A stretch of DNA of 64,000 nucleotides from Streptomyces sp. H27-H5 (GCF_026627505.1 NZ_JAPNLK010000013.1:1-64000), one strand, 5' to 3'; shown: positions 18,853-32,786, counted from the first letter of the stretch. The notes: generated from the letters alone by a model not told the origin. Program-made: numbers and translations.

Positions 18853-20082
18853 TCAGGCGCGTCGTGGCGCGAATCGGACCGCGACGTGATCCCAAATCAC
18901 CTCGGCCAGTACGTCCTTCGGACCATACGGCACTGCCGCCTCCGTCCCATCGGAAGCGAGGACAACCGCCTCGTTCTCCTCCGAACCGAAGGTCTTGCTC
19001 TCACCCACTTCGTTGACGACGAGAAGGTCACATCCCTTGCGGCGGAGTTTCGAACGACCGTTCGCGAGGACGTCGTCCGTCTCGGCGGCGAACCCCACCA
19101 CGACCTGTCCCTCCCGGGCCCGGTCGGCGGAGACCTCCGCGAGGACGTCGGGGTTGCGGACCAGCGCCACCGGCTCGGGCTCCTGGCCGTCCTTCTTCTT
19201 GATCTTGCCGTCCGCGTAATGGGCCGGCCGGAAGTCGGCGACGGCGGCGGCCATCACCACCGCGTCGGCGTCGGCGGCGGCCTTGAGGACCGCCTCGCGG
19301 AGCTGGAGGGCCGTGCCCACCCGTACGACGTCCACCCCGGCCGGGTCGGGCAGCGCGGTGTTGGCCGCGACCAGCGTGACGCGGGCGCCACGGGCGACGG
19401 CGGTGCGGGCGAGGGCGTAGCCCTGCTTGCCGGAGGAACGGTTGCCCAGGAACCGGACCGGGTCGAGCGGCTCCCGGGTGCCGCCGGCGCTGACCACCAC
19501 GTGCCGGCCGGCCAGATCGGGGCCGGCGGCGCCGTCCGCGCGGCCGGCGCCCCGCAGGACGTGCCGGCAGACCTCGTAGATCTCCTCGGGGTCGGGCAGT
19601 CGCCCCTTGCCGGTGTCCTTGCCGGTGAGCCGGCCGACGGCGGGCTCGATGACGACGGCGCCCCGCCGGCGCAGCGTGGCAACGTTCTCCTGGGTGGCGG
19701 GGTGCTCCCACATCTCGGTGTGCATCGCGGGTGCGAAGACGACCGGACAGCGCGCGGTGAGCAGGGTGTTCGTCAGGAGGTCGTCCGCGAGCCCGTGGGC
19801 GGCCTTGGCGAGCATGTCGGCGGTGGCGGGGGCGACGACCACCAGGTCGGCTGTCTGGCCGATGCGGACGTGCGGCACCTCGTGCACGGACTCCCAGACC
19901 TGCTGGGAGGCCGGGTTTCCGGAGAGCGCGGCCCAGGTGGCCTCGCCGACGAAGTTGAGAGAGGCCGCGGTGGGCACCACCCGTACGTCGTGCCCGGACT
20001 CGGTCAGCCGACGCAGCAGCTCACAGGCCTTGTAGGCGGCGATTCCGCCACTGACCCCCAGCACGACCTTCGGCTTGCCCAC
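18853..20082 (-). CDS. coaBC: Bifunctional phosphopantothenoylcysteine decarboxylase / synthetase
   Basis: 409 aa. The N-terminal CoaC half (1-190) is a flavoprotein decarboxylase: VVLGVSGGIAAYKACELLRR, PATADMLAKAAHGLADDLL and the substrate clamp around PAMHTEMWEHPAT. The C-terminal CoaB half (about 200-409) has VVSAGGTREPLDPVRFLGN and SSGKQGYALARTA and ligates cysteine using CTP. Together they perform steps two and three of CoA synthesis. GTG 20082 (GGGGAG six bases upstream) gives MGKPKVVLG; GTG 20085 is an alternative. It follows rpoZ, with a hairpin between them. Confidence 0.93.
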   Translation of the reverse strand: MGKPKVVLGVSGGIAAYKACELLRRLTESGHDVRVVPTAASLNFVGEATWAALSGNPASQQVWESVHEVPHVRIGQTADLVVVAPATADMLAKAAHGLADDLLTNTLLTARCPVVFAPAMHTEMWEHPATQENVATLRRRGAVVIEPAVGRLTGKDTGKGRLPDPEEIYEVCRHVLRGAGRADGAAGPDLAGRHVVVSAGGTREPLDPVRFLGNRSSGKQGYALARTAVARGARVTLVAANTALPDPAGVDVVRVGTALQLREAVLKAAADADAVVMAAAVADFRPAHYADGKIKKKDGQEPEPVALVRNPDVLAEVSADRAREGQVVVGFAAETDDVLANGRSKLRRKGCDLLVVNEVGESKTFGSEENEAVVLASDGTEAAVPYGPKDVLAEVIWDHVAVRFAPRRA

Positions 20083-20125
20083 CACACACTCCCCTTCGCG
20101 GAACGTCACTGACACCTATGACACA

Positions 20126-20160
20126 CCACAGGCCCGACAGATGTTCTGCCGGGCCTGTGG
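20126..20160 (-). terminator. Hairpin between rpoZ and coaBC
   Basis: Stem CCACAGGCCCG / CGGGCCTGTGG (11 bp) extended inward by CAGA/TCTG past one mismatch. It lies 19 bases after the rpoZ stop and 43 bases before the coaBC start, so it may terminate or attenuate. Confidence 0.75.
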
Positions 20161-20179
20161 TGAAAGGAATTCTCGGTGC

Positions 20180-20452
20180 TTACTGAGCCGGGGCCTCGAT
20201 GGCCTCGGACGTCAGCAGACCCGCGTTGATCTCGCGCAGCGCGATCGAAAGCGGCTTCTCGTGGACGTGAGTGTCCACCAGCGGGCCGACGTACTCAAGC
20301 AGGCCCTCGCCGAGCTGCGAGTAGTACGCGTTGATCTGACGGGCACGCTTGGCCGCGTAGATCACGAGGCTGTACTTCGAGTCGGTGGCCTCGAGCAGCT
20401 CGTCGATCGGCGGGTTGATGATGCCCTCGGGCGCAGTCATGGAAGAGGACAC
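20180..20452 (-). CDS. rpoZ: RNA polymerase omega subunit
   Basis: 90 aa. Small subunit that helps beta-prime fold and assemble. Motifs: [30 protein letters not shown], shortened here to [17 protein letters not shown] and [12 protein letters not shown], and [17 protein letters not shown]. The length fits the actinobacterial family. Gene order gmk-rpoZ-coaBC is widely conserved. A 61-base AT-richer spacer before it carries duplicated AACATCGATC elements. Confidence 0.95.
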   Translation of the reverse strand: MSSSMTAPEGIINPPIDELLEATDSKYSLVIYAAKRARQINAYYSQLGEGLLEYVGPLVDTHVHEKPLSIALREINAGLLTSEAIEAPAQ

Positions 20453-20483
20453 GCTCTACCTTCCGAAGATGGGTGAAGAATCA

Positions 20484-20508
20484 AACATCGATCGAAAGAA
20501 CATCGATC
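20484..20508. repeat. 10-bp direct repeat before rpoZ
   Basis: AACATCGATC occurs at 20484-20493 and 20499-20508 (15-base period) in the gmk-rpoZ spacer. It may be a regulator site or chance. Confidence 0.5.
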
Positions 20509-20513
20509 AACGA

Positions 20514-21077
20514 TCAGACAACTTCCATCAAGGCTAGCAGCTCGCGCGCCACGTCCTCGACGGAGGTGTTGACAAGGGTGGTGTCGAACTCCGATTCGGC
20601 AGCGAGTTCGACCCGCGCCGCGCCGAGCCGACGCTCGATGACCTCGGCCGACTCGGTCCCGCGGCCGGTGAGCCGGCGGACCAGCTCCTCCCAGCTCGGC
20701 GGGGCGAGGAAGACCAGCTGAGCCTCGGGCATGGACTCGCGGACGAGTCGGGCGCCCTGGAGATCGATCTCCAGCAGGACCGGCTCGCCGTTCTCCAGGC
20801 GTTCCAGTACCGCGCCGCGCGGTGTGCCGTAGCGGTTGCCCGCGAACTCGGCCCACTCCAGCAGCTCGCCGTTGGCGATCAGCTTGTCGAACTCGTCGTC
20901 GTTGACGAAGAAGTAGTGGACTCCGTGTCGCTCACCGGGCCGCGGCTTGCGGGTGGTGGCCGACACCGAGAGCCATACCTCGGGGTGAACCTTGCGCATA
21001 TGCGCGACGACCGTGCTCTTGCCGACCCCCGAGGGGCCGGAGAGCACGGTCAGCCGCGGACGAACCTCTGCTGCCAT
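20514..21077 (-). CDS. gmk: Guanylate kinase
   Basis: 187 aa. Phosphorylates GMP to GDP. The P-loop [13 protein letters not shown] lies near residues 12-24; the GMP-binding region has [21 protein letters not shown] and the lid has [20 protein letters not shown] 21077 gives [17 protein letters not shown]; the further upstream in-frame sequence overlaps the sIHF 3' end and is unlikely. Downstream of sIHF (61-base gap), upstream of rpoZ. Feeds GTP and ppGpp pools together with apt and relA. Confidence 0.95.
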   Translation of the reverse strand: MAAEVRPRLTVLSGPSGVGKSTVVAHMRKVHPEVWLSVSATTRKPRPGERHGVHYFFVNDDEFDKLIANGELLEWAEFAGNRYGTPRGAVLERLENGEPVLLEIDLQGARLVRESMPEAQLVFLAPPSWEELVRRLTGRGTESAEVIERRLGAARVELAAESEFDTTLVNTSVEDVARELLALMEVV

Positions 21078-21138
21078 AGAGCGATTATCCAGGTTCTCGG
21101 GACTGCCTGAGAACGCCGGGAGAACTTCGTGCGAAGCC

Positions 21139-21462
21139 TCAGGCGGGCTTGCCGCCGAACTCACGCTCCAGAGAGGCGATCTGGTTGGAGCCGAGACCTC
21201 GAACACGTCGAGACTCGGAGATGCCGAGGCGCTCCATGATCTGCTTGGCGCGGACCTTGCCCACGCCGGGGAGGGACTCCAGAAGAGCGGAGACCTTCAT
21301 CTTGCCGATGACGTCGTTCTCCTGGCCCAGCTTGATGACGTCATGGAGGGAGGCGCCGGAATGCTTGAGTCGATTCTTCACCTCGGCCCGCTCCCGGCGA
21401 GCCGCGGCGGCCTTTTCGAGCGCTGCTGCGCGCTGTTCAGGGGTAAGGGGCGGAAGAGCCAC
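21139..21462 (-). CDS. Streptomyces integration host factor (sIHF, mIHF-like)
   Basis: 107 aa. Nucleoid protein required for normal development and antibiotic production in Streptomyces (family knowledge). GTG 21462 gives (M)[18 protein letters not shown], with GAGGTGA upstream, exactly the family N-terminus and length. A helical, charged N-terminal half is followed by an H2TH-like DNA-binding region with [20 protein letters not shown] and the basic [19 protein letters not shown]. Conserved neighbour of gmk; the 371-base gap upstream probably holds its promoter. Confidence 0.95.
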   Translation of the reverse strand: MALPPLTPEQRAAALEKAAAARRERAEVKNRLKHSGASLHDVIKLGQENDVIGKMKVSALLESLPGVGKVRAKQIMERLGISESRRVRGLGSNQIASLEREFGGKPA

Positions 21463-21833
21463 GCCTACGTCACCTCGGATGTCGAACTGTCGGATACGGA
21501 CCGGCGGGATGCCGGAAGGCATCACACCAGGCGAGCCCCCGAACAGCGGTGGTGCTCGATCGCTGCTCGTTCACTCTGGTCGGAGACTAGCGGCCACGGC
21601 CGCTCCCGTCAGCGAGAACGGACGAAAAGTCCTGGTCAGCCTTGACTGAACCGTACATCACGGACAAACTACCTCGGTTTTGTCCGGTGAAGGACGTTCG
21701 AATTTCGTCAAGCAGTGCGACGTGTCCGGTCCGGGACTCCCCGAACGGCCCCGTTCCGCACCCCGAGGCCGCCCCGCGGACGGGGCCGACGTGATCCGCG
21801 TCACGTCGGCCCCGTCCGGCGCCCCGTCGGGGC
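21463..21833. other. 371-base spacer between pyrF and sIHF
   Basis: No gene is seen. The distal end (21778-21817) is the pyrF terminator. An 8-bp inverted repeat CGGACAAA (21661-21668) / TTTGTCCG (21679-21686) lies about 200 bases before the sIHF start. On the minus strand, TTGACG near 21708 could be a -35 element. This spacer presumably carries the sIHF promoter(s). Confidence 0.5.
21778..21817 (-). terminator. Terminator at the end of the pyr operon
   Basis: Perfect 17-bp stem GGACGGGGCCGACGTGA / TCACGTCGGCCCCGTCC with a 6-base loop, 16 bases past the pyrF stop. Confidence 0.9.
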
Positions 21834-22679
21834 TCAGGCCGAGGCCACCGCGGTGCGGACCTCGTCCGCGAACCGGGCCGCCGACGCGCGCAGCGCGGCG
21901 GCGTCGGGACCGTGCTTCAGCACGCCGCGGGACACGTTCGGCACGACGTTGCGCACGGCCGCCCCGAACACGCCCGGGAGGTCGGCCGCGGTCGCGCCCT
22001 GCGCGCCGATGCCCGGGGCCAGCAGCGGCCCGTTGATGTCCAGGTCGAAGGAGGACAGGTCCCCCAGGGTGGCGCCCACCACCGCACCGAAGGAGCCCAT
22101 GGGGGTGGCGCCCGCGTTCTCGGCCGCCAGGTGTCCCAGCATGGTCGCGCCGATCGTGCGGCCGTCCTCGCGCACGGCGCGCTGGACCTCCGCGCCCTCC
22201 GGGTTCGAGGTCAGGGCCAGCACGAACAGGCCGGAGCCCGACGCGCGCGCCAGTTCCACCGCCGGGGCCAGCGAGCCGTAGCCCAGGTACGGGGAGACCG
22301 TCAGCGCGTCGGAGAACAGCGGCGAGGACGGCGACAGGAAGGTCTCCGCGTACGCGGCCATCGTCGAGCCGATGTCCCCGCGCTTGGCGTCCATGACGAC
22401 CAGCGTGCCCGCCGCCCGGGCGTCCGCGACGGTCCGCTCCAGCACGGCGATGCCCCGCGACCCGAACCGCTCGAAGAAGGCGGCCTGCGGCTTGAAGACC
22501 GCGACCTCCCGCGCCAGCGCCTCGACGACCGTGCGGGAGAACTTCTCCAGCCCCGCGATGTCGTCGTCCAGGCCCCAGGAGGCCAGCAGGGCGGCGTGCG
22601 GGTCGATGCCGACGCACAGCGGGCCCCGGGAGTCCATCGCCGCACGCAGGCGGGCGCCGAAGGGGGTCACAGAGGTCAC
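21834..22679 (-). CDS. pyrF: Orotidine 5'-phosphate decarboxylase (class II)
   Basis: 281 aa. Last step to UMP. The catalytic Asp/Lys array DAKRGDIGSTM (Asp97, Lys99, Asp102) and the substrate loops LCVGIDPHAALLASWG and SPYLGYGSLAP are present; length and sequence fit the longer actinobacterial class. GTG 22679 overlaps the pyrD stop by four bases (GTGA). It is the last gene of the pyr operon. Confidence 0.95.
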   Translation of the reverse strand: MTSVTPFGARLRAAMDSRGPLCVGIDPHAALLASWGLDDDIAGLEKFSRTVVEALAREVAVFKPQAAFFERFGSRGIAVLERTVADARAAGTLVVMDAKRGDIGSTMAAYAETFLSPSSPLFSDALTVSPYLGYGSLAPAVELARASGSGLFVLALTSNPEGAEVQRAVREDGRTIGATMLGHLAAENAGATPMGSFGAVVGATLGDLSSFDLDINGPLLAPGIGAQGATAADLPGVFGAAVRNVVPNVSRGVLKHGPDAAALRASAARFADEVRTAVASA

Positions 22680-23785
22680 AGCGAGGCCTTCCGGGTCTCG
22701 GCGCCCACCGCGTCGGCGAGCGAGTCGTACGGGCTGTCCGCGAGGCGGGCGGCCAGGCCGCGGTGAATGGCGCGGGCGTAGAGCGGACCCTCGTAGACGA
22801 AGGCGCTGTAACCCTGGATCAGCGTCGCGCCGGCCAGGATCCGCTGCCAGGCGTCCTCGGCGTTCTCGATGCCGCCGACGCCCACGAGCACCAGACGGTC
22901 GCCCACGCGGGCGTACAGCCGCCTGAGGACCTCCAGGGAGCGTTCCTTGACGGGCGCGCCGGACAGGCCGCCGGTCTCCTTCACCAGGGCGGGGGCGGAC
23001 TTCAGGCCCAGGCCCTCGCGCGCGATGGTCGTGTTGGTGGCGATGATGCCGTCGAGGCCGAGTTCCAGGGCCAGGTCGGCGACCGCGTCCACGTCCTCGT
23101 CGGCGAGGTCGGGGGCGATCTTGACCAGCAGCGGGACCCGGCGGTCGGTGACCACCCGGTCCGCGGCCTCGCGCACGGCCGTCAGCAGCGGGCGCAGGGA
23201 CTCGGTGGCCTGGAGGTTGCGCAGGCCCGGGGTGTTCGGGGAGGAGACGTTGACGACGAGGTAGTCGGCGTGGCGGGCGAGCCGCTCGGTGGAGGCGACG
23301 TAGTCCGCCGCGGCCTCCGCCTCCGGGACGACCTTCGTCTTGCCGATGTTCACGCCGACCACGGTCTTGAAGACGGGGTTGCGGGCGGCCAGTCGGGCGG
23401 CGACGGCCTCCGAGCCCTCGTTGTTGAAGCCCATGCGGTTGATCAGGGCGCGGTCCGGGACGAGCCGGAAGAGCCTCTTCCTGGGGTTGCCGGGCTGGGC
23501 CTGCGCGGTGACCGTGCCGATCTCGACGTGGTCGAAGCCGAGCATCGCCATGCCGTCGATGGCGACCGCGTTCTTGTCGAAGCCCGCCGCGAGACCGAAG
23601 GGGCCGTGCATGCGCAGGCCCAGGGCCTCGGTGCGCAGCTCCTTGTGGCGGGGCGCCAGCCAGCCGGCGACGAAGGTCCGCAGCACCGGGGTGCGGGCCG
23701 CGAGGCGGATCCAGCGGAAGGCCAGGTAGTGCGCCTGCTCCGGGTCCATGCGCTTGAAGACGAGGTTGAAGAACAGTTTGTACAT
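22676..23785 (-). CDS. pyrD: Dihydroorotate dehydrogenase (quinone), class 2
   Basis: 369 aa from ATG 23785. The amphipathic N-terminal helix [20 protein letters not shown] anchors class 2 enzymes to the membrane for quinone reduction. FMN/substrate motifs: [39 protein letters not shown] with the class 2 catalytic Ser, and [17 protein letters not shown] 23812 is an in-frame alternative but abuts the hairpin at 23813-23853, so the shorter form is preferred. pyrD follows carB and overlaps pyrF. Confidence 0.93.
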   Translation of the reverse strand: MYKLFFNLVFKRMDPEQAHYLAFRWIRLAARTPVLRTFVAGWLAPRHKELRTEALGLRMHGPFGLAAGFDKNAVAIDGMAMLGFDHVEIGTVTAQAQPGNPRKRLFRLVPDRALINRMGFNNEGSEAVAARLAARNPVFKTVVGVNIGKTKVVPEAEAAADYVASTERLARHADYLVVNVSSPNTPGLRNLQATESLRPLLTAVREAADRVVTDRRVPLLVKIAPDLADEDVDAVADLALELGLDGIIATNTTIAREGLGLKSAPALVKETGGLSGAPVKERSLEVLRRLYARVGDRLVLVGVGGIENAEDAWQRILAGATLIQGYSAFVYEGPLYARAIHRGLAARLADSPYDSLADAVGAETRKASL

Positions 23786-23812
23786 CGTCCGAAATATCCC
23801 TTGTGCGCTCAT

Positions 23813-23853
23813 GAAAGGGGGGACACCGGTCGCTGTGCCGGTGCCCCCCTTTC
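23813..23853 (-). terminator. Hairpin between carB and pyrD
   Basis: GAAAGGGGGG-a-CACCGG pairs with CCGGTG-CCCCCCTTTC: 16 bp with one bulged A. It begins 11 bases after the carB stop and ends 28 bases before the pyrD start. It may be a partial terminator or an mRNA processing/stability element within the operon. Confidence 0.7.
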
Positions 23854-23863
23854 GTACGGGCTG

Positions 23864-27164
<3,301 letters not shown>

Positions 27165-27172
<8 letters not shown>

Positions 27173-28328
27173 GCTCGGCCTCCATCTGGGCGGTTTCCAT
27201 CAAAGACGTGAAGCGGTCGAAGAGGTACGCGGCGTCGTGCGGGCCCGCGGCCGCCTCGGGGTGGTACTGGACGGAGAAGGCCGGCTGGTCGAGCAGCTGG
27301 AGGCCTTCGACGACCTGGTCGTTCAGGCAGACGTGGGAGACCTCGGCGCGGCCGTAGGGGGTCTGGGAGACCTTGTCGAGGGGCGCGTCCACGGCGAAGC
27401 CGTGGTTGTGCGCGGTGATCTCGACCTTGCCGGTGCTGCGGTCCTGGACCGGCTGGTTGATGCCGCGGTGGCCGTACTTCAGCTTGTAGGTGCCGAAGCC
27501 GAGCGCGCGGCCCAGGATCTGGTTGCCGAAGCAGATGCCGAAGAGCGGGGTCTTGCGCTCCAGCACGGCCTGCATGACGGCGACGGGGCCGTCGGCGGTG
27601 GCCGGGTCGCCCGGGCCGTTGGAGAAGAACACGCCGTCCGGGGAGACCGCGTAGACGTCCTCGACGGTGGCGGTGGCGGGCAGCACGTGGACCTCGATGC
27701 CGCGCTCGGCCATCCGGTGCGGGGTCATGCCCTTGATGCCGAGGTCCACGGCGGCGACGGTGAACTTCTTCTCGCCGATCGCGGGGACGACGTACGCCTC
27801 CTTGGTGGCGACCTCGGCGGAGAGGTTCGCGCCCTTCATCTGCGGGGCGGCCTGCACCTTGGCCAGCAGCGCCTCGTCGCGGACGCCCTCCCAGGCCTCG
27901 CCGGAGAAGATGCCGACGCGCATGGCGCCGCGCTCGCGCAGGTGGCGGGTCAGGGCACGGGTGTCGATGCCGGAGATCCCGACGACGCCCTGCTTGACCA
28001 GCTCCTCGTCCAGCGAGCGCCGCGAGCGCCAGTTGGAGGGGACGCGGGCGGGGTCGCGCACGACGTAGCCGGCGACCCAGATGCGGGAGGACTCGGGGTC
28101 CTCGTCGTTCACGCCGGTGTTGCCCACGTGCGGGGCGGTCATCACGACGACCTGTCGGTGGTACGACGGGTCGGTGAGGGTCTCCTGGTAGCCGGTCATG
28201 CCGGTGGAGAACACGGCCTCGCCGAAGGTCTCCCCCACAGCGCCGTAGGCGCGGCCGCGGAAGATCCGACCGTCCTCCAGGACGAGTACGGCGGGAGCTT
28301 TGGCTGCTCCCCTGGTGGAGGTCGTCAT
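27165..28328 (-). CDS. carA: Carbamoyl-phosphate synthase small (glutaminase) subunit
   Basis: 387 aa. Class I glutamine amidotransferase supplying ammonia to CarB. The N-terminal CPSase domain has [16 protein letters not shown] and [17 protein letters not shown]; the nucleophile Cys266 lies in [16 protein letters not shown] and the His/Glu of the triad in [17 protein letters not shown] 28328 overlaps the stop of the membrane-protein gene by four bases; the larger in-frame extension is antisense noise. Its end overlaps carB. Confidence 0.97.
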
Positions 28329-28906
28329 CGTTCGGCGCCTTCCGTCGTGATGGATGAGTTCATGTGGTTGATCGCTTCGACCCAGGCGGCGTGTTCGGCC
28401 GCGCGGTCGGAGCGGAATCCGGAGTCGATCAGCTTGTCGCCATGCGCCCATGTGACGACGAGCAGACCGCCCTCGGTGAGTACCTTGCCCGCGATTCCCT
28501 TGTCGAGGCGGGCGCCGCGCAGCCGCGCGGCCGGTACGAAGAAGTCGGTGGCACCCGGTCGGACCACGTCGAGGCCCGCGTCGGTGAGCGTGAGCTCCAC
28601 CCGGCTGCGGACACCCAGACCGTGGGCGACGATCCGGTCGAGCCACTGCCCGGCGGTGGTCGACCCGTGGTACCGGCCGGTCAGTGCCAGCCGGTGCTCG
28701 GGGAGACCGCTCGGGGCGGCGGGGAGTTCCGGCAGATCGCTCTGCAGGGCGCCGCGCCATTTCCAGCCCTGCCGCATCAGCCAGTACACGAACGCGATGA
28801 AGACGAGCAGACCGACGACCCACGCGATGCGCGCGCCCCAGTCCGTCACCTCCGCCGACTGTCGTTCGGCGGCCTCGGCGGCCAGTTGGATTACTGCAGG
28901 TGTCAC
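28325..28906 (-). CDS. Membrane-anchored PH-like protein inside the pyr operon
   Basis: 193 aa. One membrane helix near the N-terminus ([18 protein letters not shown], about 28-45) is followed by a cytoplasmic domain of about 130 residues ([51 protein letters not shown]) resembling bacterial PH-like domains. Function is unknown. It overlaps pyrC upstream (GTGA) and carA downstream (ATGA), so it is a fixed member of the operon, as in other Streptomyces. A tether or scaffold for pyrimidine enzymes is conceivable but unproven. Confidence 0.85.
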   Translation of the reverse strand: MTPAVIQLAAEAAERQSAEVTDWGARIAWVVGLLVFIAFVYWLMRQGWKWRGALQSDLPELPAAPSGLPEHRLALTGRYHGSTTAGQWLDRIVAHGLGVRSRVELTLTDAGLDVVRPGATDFFVPAARLRGARLDKGIAGKVLTEGGLLVVTWAHGDKLIDSGFRSDRAAEHAAWVEAINHMNSSITTEGAER

Positions 28907-30189
28907 GCCAGCGTCCCGTCCACGACCGTTGCCCGGCCCCGCAGGAATGTGTGAGTGACGCGCCCCGGCAGCTCGCGGCCCTCGTAGGGCGTGTTGCGGC
29001 TGCGGGAGGCGAAGTGTGCGGGGTCCACGACACCACGGTACGAGGTATCGACCAAGGTCAGGTTCGCGGGTTCACCTGCCGAGACGGGCCGGCCGTGGTT
29101 TTCCAGGCCTCCGATGCGCGCCGGGGCGAAGGACATCCTCTGGGCGACGCCCGCCCAGTCGAGGAGTCCGGTCTCCACCATCGTCTGCTGGACGACGGAG
29201 AGCGCGGTCTCCAGGCCCACCATGCCCATGGCGGCGGCGGCCCACTCGCAGTCCTTGTCCTCGTGCGGGTGCGGGGCGTGGTCGGTGGCGACGATGTCGA
29301 TCGTGCCGTCGGCGAGCGCCTCGCGCAGGGCCAGCACGTCGCGCTCGGTGCGCAGCGGCGGGTTGACCTTGTAGACCGCGTTGTACGAGCGGACGAGGTC
29401 GTCGGTGAGGAGCAGGTGGTGCGGGGTGACCTCGGCGGTGACGTCGATGCCGCGGGACTTGGCCCAGCGGACGATCTCGACGGAGCCAGCGGTGGAGAGG
29501 TGGCAGATGTGCACGCGGGAGCCGACGTGCTCGGCGAGGAGGACGTCGCGGGCGATGATCGACTCCTCGGCGACCGCGGGCCAGCCGCCGAGGCCCAGCT
29601 CGGCGGAGACGACGCCCTCGTTCATCTGGGCGCCCTCGGTCAGGCGGGGCTCCTGGGCGTGCTGGGCGACGACGCCGCCGAAGGCCTTCACGTACTCCAG
29701 GGCGCGGCGCATGATCACGGCGTCGTCCACGCACTTGCCGTCGTCGGAGAAGACGGTGACGCGGGCGGCGGAGTCGTGCATCGCGCCGAGCTCGGCGAGC
29801 TGCTTGCCCTCCAGGCCGACCGTGACGGCGCCGATGGGCTGCACGTCGCAGTAGCCGGACTCCTTGCCGAGCCGCCAGACCTGCTCGACGACGCCGGCGG
29901 TGTCGGCGACCGGGAAGGTGTTCGCCATGGCGAAGACGGCGGTGTAGCCGCCGCTCGCGGCGGCGCGGGTGCCGGTCAGGACCGTCTCGGAGTCCTCGCG
30001 GCCGGGCTCGCGCAGGTGGGTGTGCAGGTCGACGAGGCCGGGGAGGAGGACCTGCCCCTCGGCCTCGATGACGGTCGCACCCTCGGCGGACAGCCCGGTG
30101 CCGACCTCGGCGATGGTCTCGCCGTCGATCAGGACGTCCTGCGCCTCGCCACCGAGTACCTTCGCGCCACGGATCAGGATCTTGCTCAT
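28903..30189 (-). CDS. pyrC: Dihydroorotase
   Basis: 428 aa. Cyclises carbamoyl aspartate to dihydroorotate. Amidohydrolase metal site [18 protein letters not shown], the carboxylated-Lys/His region [31 protein letters not shown] and the final Asp in [18 protein letters not shown] mark an active class I enzyme. ATG 30189 shares one base with the pyrB stop (TAATG). Followed by the overlapping membrane protein gene. Confidence 0.95.
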   Translation of the reverse strand: MSKILIRGAKVLGGEAQDVLIDGETIAEVGTGLSAEGATVIEAEGQVLLPGLVDLHTHLREPGREDSETVLTGTRAAASGGYTAVFAMANTFPVADTAGVVEQVWRLGKESGYCDVQPIGAVTVGLEGKQLAELGAMHDSAARVTVFSDDGKCVDDAVIMRRALEYVKAFGGVVAQHAQEPRLTEGAQMNEGVVSAELGLGGWPAVAEESIIARDVLLAEHVGSRVHICHLSTAGSVEIVRWAKSRGIDVTAEVTPHHLLLTDDLVRSYNAVYKVNPPLRTERDVLALREALADGTIDIVATDHAPHPHEDKDCEWAAAAMGMVGLETALSVVQQTMVETGLLDWAGVAQRMSFAPARIGGLENHGRPVSAGEPANLTLVDTSYRGVVDPAHFASRSRNTPYEGRELPGRVTHTFLRGRATVVDGTLA

Positions 30190-31178
30190 TACTTGCTCTC
30201 CTCGGTACGGGCGGCGGCGGGGGTGGTGACGGCGGGCTCGGAACCACCGAGCAGCAGGTACAGGACGGCCATCCGGGTGGACACGCCGTTGGCGACCTGC
30301 TCGACGGCCGTGCACCGGTCGGAGTCGGCGACCTCGGCGGTGATCTCCATGCCGCGGTTCATCGGGCCGGGGTGCATCACGATGGCGTGCTCGGGCATCT
30401 TGGCCATGCGGTCGCCGTTGAGCCCGTACCGGCGGGAGTACTCGCGCTCGGTCGGGAAGAAGGCGGCGTTCATGCGTTCGCGCTGCACACGCAGCATCAT
30501 GACCGCGTCGGACTTAGGCAGCACCTCGTCGAGGCTGTACGAGACCTCGCAGGGCCAGCTCTCGACGCCGATCGGGACGAGGGTGGGCGGGGCCACCACG
30601 GTGACCTCGGCGCCCAGCGTGTGGAGCAGCTGGACGTTGGAGCGGGCCACGCGGCTGTGCAGCACGTCGCCGACGATGGTGATCCGGCGGCCGTTCAGGT
30701 CCTTGCCGAGCCCGGCGTCGCGGCCGACCAGTCGGCGGCGCATGGTGAAGGCGTCCAGCAGGGCCTGGGTGGGGTGCTCGTGGGTGCCGTCGCCGGCGTT
30801 GACCACGGCGGAGTCGATCCAGCCGGAGGTCGCCAGCCGGTAGGGGGCGCCGGAGGCGTGGTGGCGGATGACGACCGCGTCCGCGCCCATGGCCTCCAGG
30901 GTCAGGGCGGTGTCCTTCAGGGATTCGCCCTTGGAAACCGAGGACCCCTTGGCGGAGAAGTTGATGACGTCGGCGGACAGTCGCTTGGCGGCCGCCTCGA
31001 ACGAGATCCGGGTGCGCGTCGAGTCCTCGAAGAAGAGGTTGACGACGGTCAGGCCGCGCAGGGTGGGCAGCTTCTTGATCGGCCGGTCCGCGACACGGGC
31101 CATCTCCTCGGCGGTGTCGAGGATCAGGACGGCGTCGTCGCGCGTGAGATCGGCGGCCGAGATGAGGTGGCGCTTCAT
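30189..31178 (-). CDS. pyrB: Aspartate carbamoyltransferase catalytic subunit
   Basis: 329 aa. Commits carbamoyl phosphate to pyrimidines. Carbamoyl-phosphate loop [36 protein letters not shown] is the HPxQxLxD motif; MLRVQRERM and [11 protein letters not shown] are aspartate-loop motifs. ATG 31178 (GGAGC upstream) gives [20 protein letters not shown]. No pyrI is nearby, so the enzyme is probably not allosterically regulated by a separate subunit. It follows pyrR after 103 bases. Confidence 0.96.
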   Translation of the reverse strand: MKRHLISAADLTRDDAVLILDTAEEMARVADRPIKKLPTLRGLTVVNLFFEDSTRTRISFEAAAKRLSADVINFSAKGSSVSKGESLKDTALTLEAMGADAVVIRHHASGAPYRLATSGWIDSAVVNAGDGTHEHPTQALLDAFTMRRRLVGRDAGLGKDLNGRRITIVGDVLHSRVARSNVQLLHTLGAEVTVVAPPTLVPIGVESWPCEVSYSLDEVLPKSDAVMMLRVQRERMNAAFFPTEREYSRRYGLNGDRMAKMPEHAIVMHPGPMNRGMEITAEVADSDRCTAVEQVANGVSTRMAVLYLLLGGSEPAVTTPAAARTEESK

Positions 31179-31281
31179 CCGGGTGCTCCGTAGGTCAGGA
31201 GGGCAGACAGGTGGACTGGCTGACGTGCGGGCAGGGCGCACCGCGGCACGGACCCCGTGGAGGGTCCCGCGCCGGTGGGGG

Positions 31282-31925
<644 letters not shown>

Positions 31926-32021
31926 CTGATCTACGTGTTCCACGGTACCAGGGGGATTCCGCGCGCCTCGCACCGGGCCCGTCCGGGGGCCCTCCCGAGG
32001 GGGCGACGAAGACCATTCGGC

Positions 32022-32064
32022 TTGACGCATCCAAGTAACGCTGCGTAACCTCACAGTGAGTTAC
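32022..32064 (+). promoter_or_regulatory. bldD promoter with overlapping palindromic operator
   Basis: TTGACG (32022-32027), an 18-base spacer and TAACCT (32046-32051) form a good HrdB-type promoter. The -10 is overlapped by the near-palindrome GTAACCTCACAGTGAGTTAC (32045-32064). Its core CACAGTG fits the inner part of the BldD consensus, in line with known autorepression of bldD; the outer arms do not align perfectly. Confidence 0.6.
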
Positions 32065-32127
32065 CAGCCGCGCGGCGGAGCCGCACGTTGTCCATGTCGT
32101 CACAGCGTCACAGCGTCCGGGAGCGTT

Positions 32128-32628
32128 ATGTCCAGCGAATACGCCAAACAGCTCGGGGCCAAGCTCCGTGCCATCCGCACCCAGCAGGGCCTTTCCCTCC
32201 ACGGTGTCGAGGAGAAGTCCCAGGGCCGATGGAAGGCCGTGGTGGTCGGTTCCTACGAGCGCGGGGACCGCGCCGTGACCGTCCAGCGCCTTGCCGAGCT
32301 GGCGGACTTCTACGGGGTGCCGGTGCAGGAGCTGCTGCCGGGCACGACTCCCGGCGGGGCCGCCGAGCCGCCGCCGAAGCTCCGTCTGGACCTGGAGCGC
32401 CTCGCGGGCGTGCCCGCCGAGAAGGCCGGTCCGCTGCAGCGCTACGCGGCGACGATCCAGAGCCAGCGCGGGGACTACAACGGCAAGGTGCTGTCGATCC
32501 GCCAGGACGACCTGCGCACCCTCGCCGTCATCTACGACCAGTCCCCCTCGGTCCTGACCGAACAGCTGATCAGCTGGGGCGTGCTGGACGCGGACGCGCG
32601 TCGCGCGGTGGCCCACGAGGACATCTAG
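32128..32628 (+). CDS. bldD: Developmental master regulator BldD
   Basis: 166 aa. Represses the sporulation regulon during vegetative growth when dimerised by tetrameric cyclic di-GMP. The N-terminal XRE-type HTH (about 5-70) includes LGAKLRAIRTQQGLSLHGVE and VGSYERGDRAVTVQRLAELA. The C-terminal domain retains the c-di-GMP signature at exact positions: R114-G-D116, then R125-Q-D-D128. ATG 32128 has GGGAG upstream; longer in-frame starts are unlikely. It is monocistronic, with its own promoter/operator and a terminator after it. Divergent from pyrR. Confidence 0.98.
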   Translation: MSSEYAKQLGAKLRAIRTQQGLSLHGVEEKSQGRWKAVVVGSYERGDRAVTVQRLAELADFYGVPVQELLPGTTPGGAAEPPPKLRLDLERLAGVPAEKAGPLQRYAATIQSQRGDYNGKVLSIRQDDLRTLAVIYDQSPSVLTEQLISWGVLDADARRAVAHEDI

Positions 32629-32658
32629 TCCCGGGCCCTGTCCCAGCAGAAACGTACC

Positions 32659-32697
32659 GGCGGCTGCCGGGATCCCACGGGGGTCCCGGCGGCCGCC
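32659..32697 (+). terminator. Terminator after bldD
   Basis: An imperfect 17-18 bp GC-rich stem, GGCGGCTGCCGGGATCCC (32659-32676) with its near complement at 32681-32697, four-base loop, followed by GTTTCC. Confidence 0.75.
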
Positions 32698-32748
32698 GTT
32701 TCCGTGTGTCCCGCCCCTCCCCCGGCTCCGGGATTCGACGAGGACAGA

Positions 32749-32786
32749 CGGAAGGGCCCGCAGCGCGTGCGCTGCGGGCCCTTCCG
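32749..32786 (-). terminator. Terminator after nusB
   Basis: Perfect 18-bp stem CGGAAGGGCCCGCAGCGC (32749-32766) with its complement at 32769-32786. It lies 19 bases past the nusB stop and may act in both directions, towards bldD as well. Confidence 0.88.
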
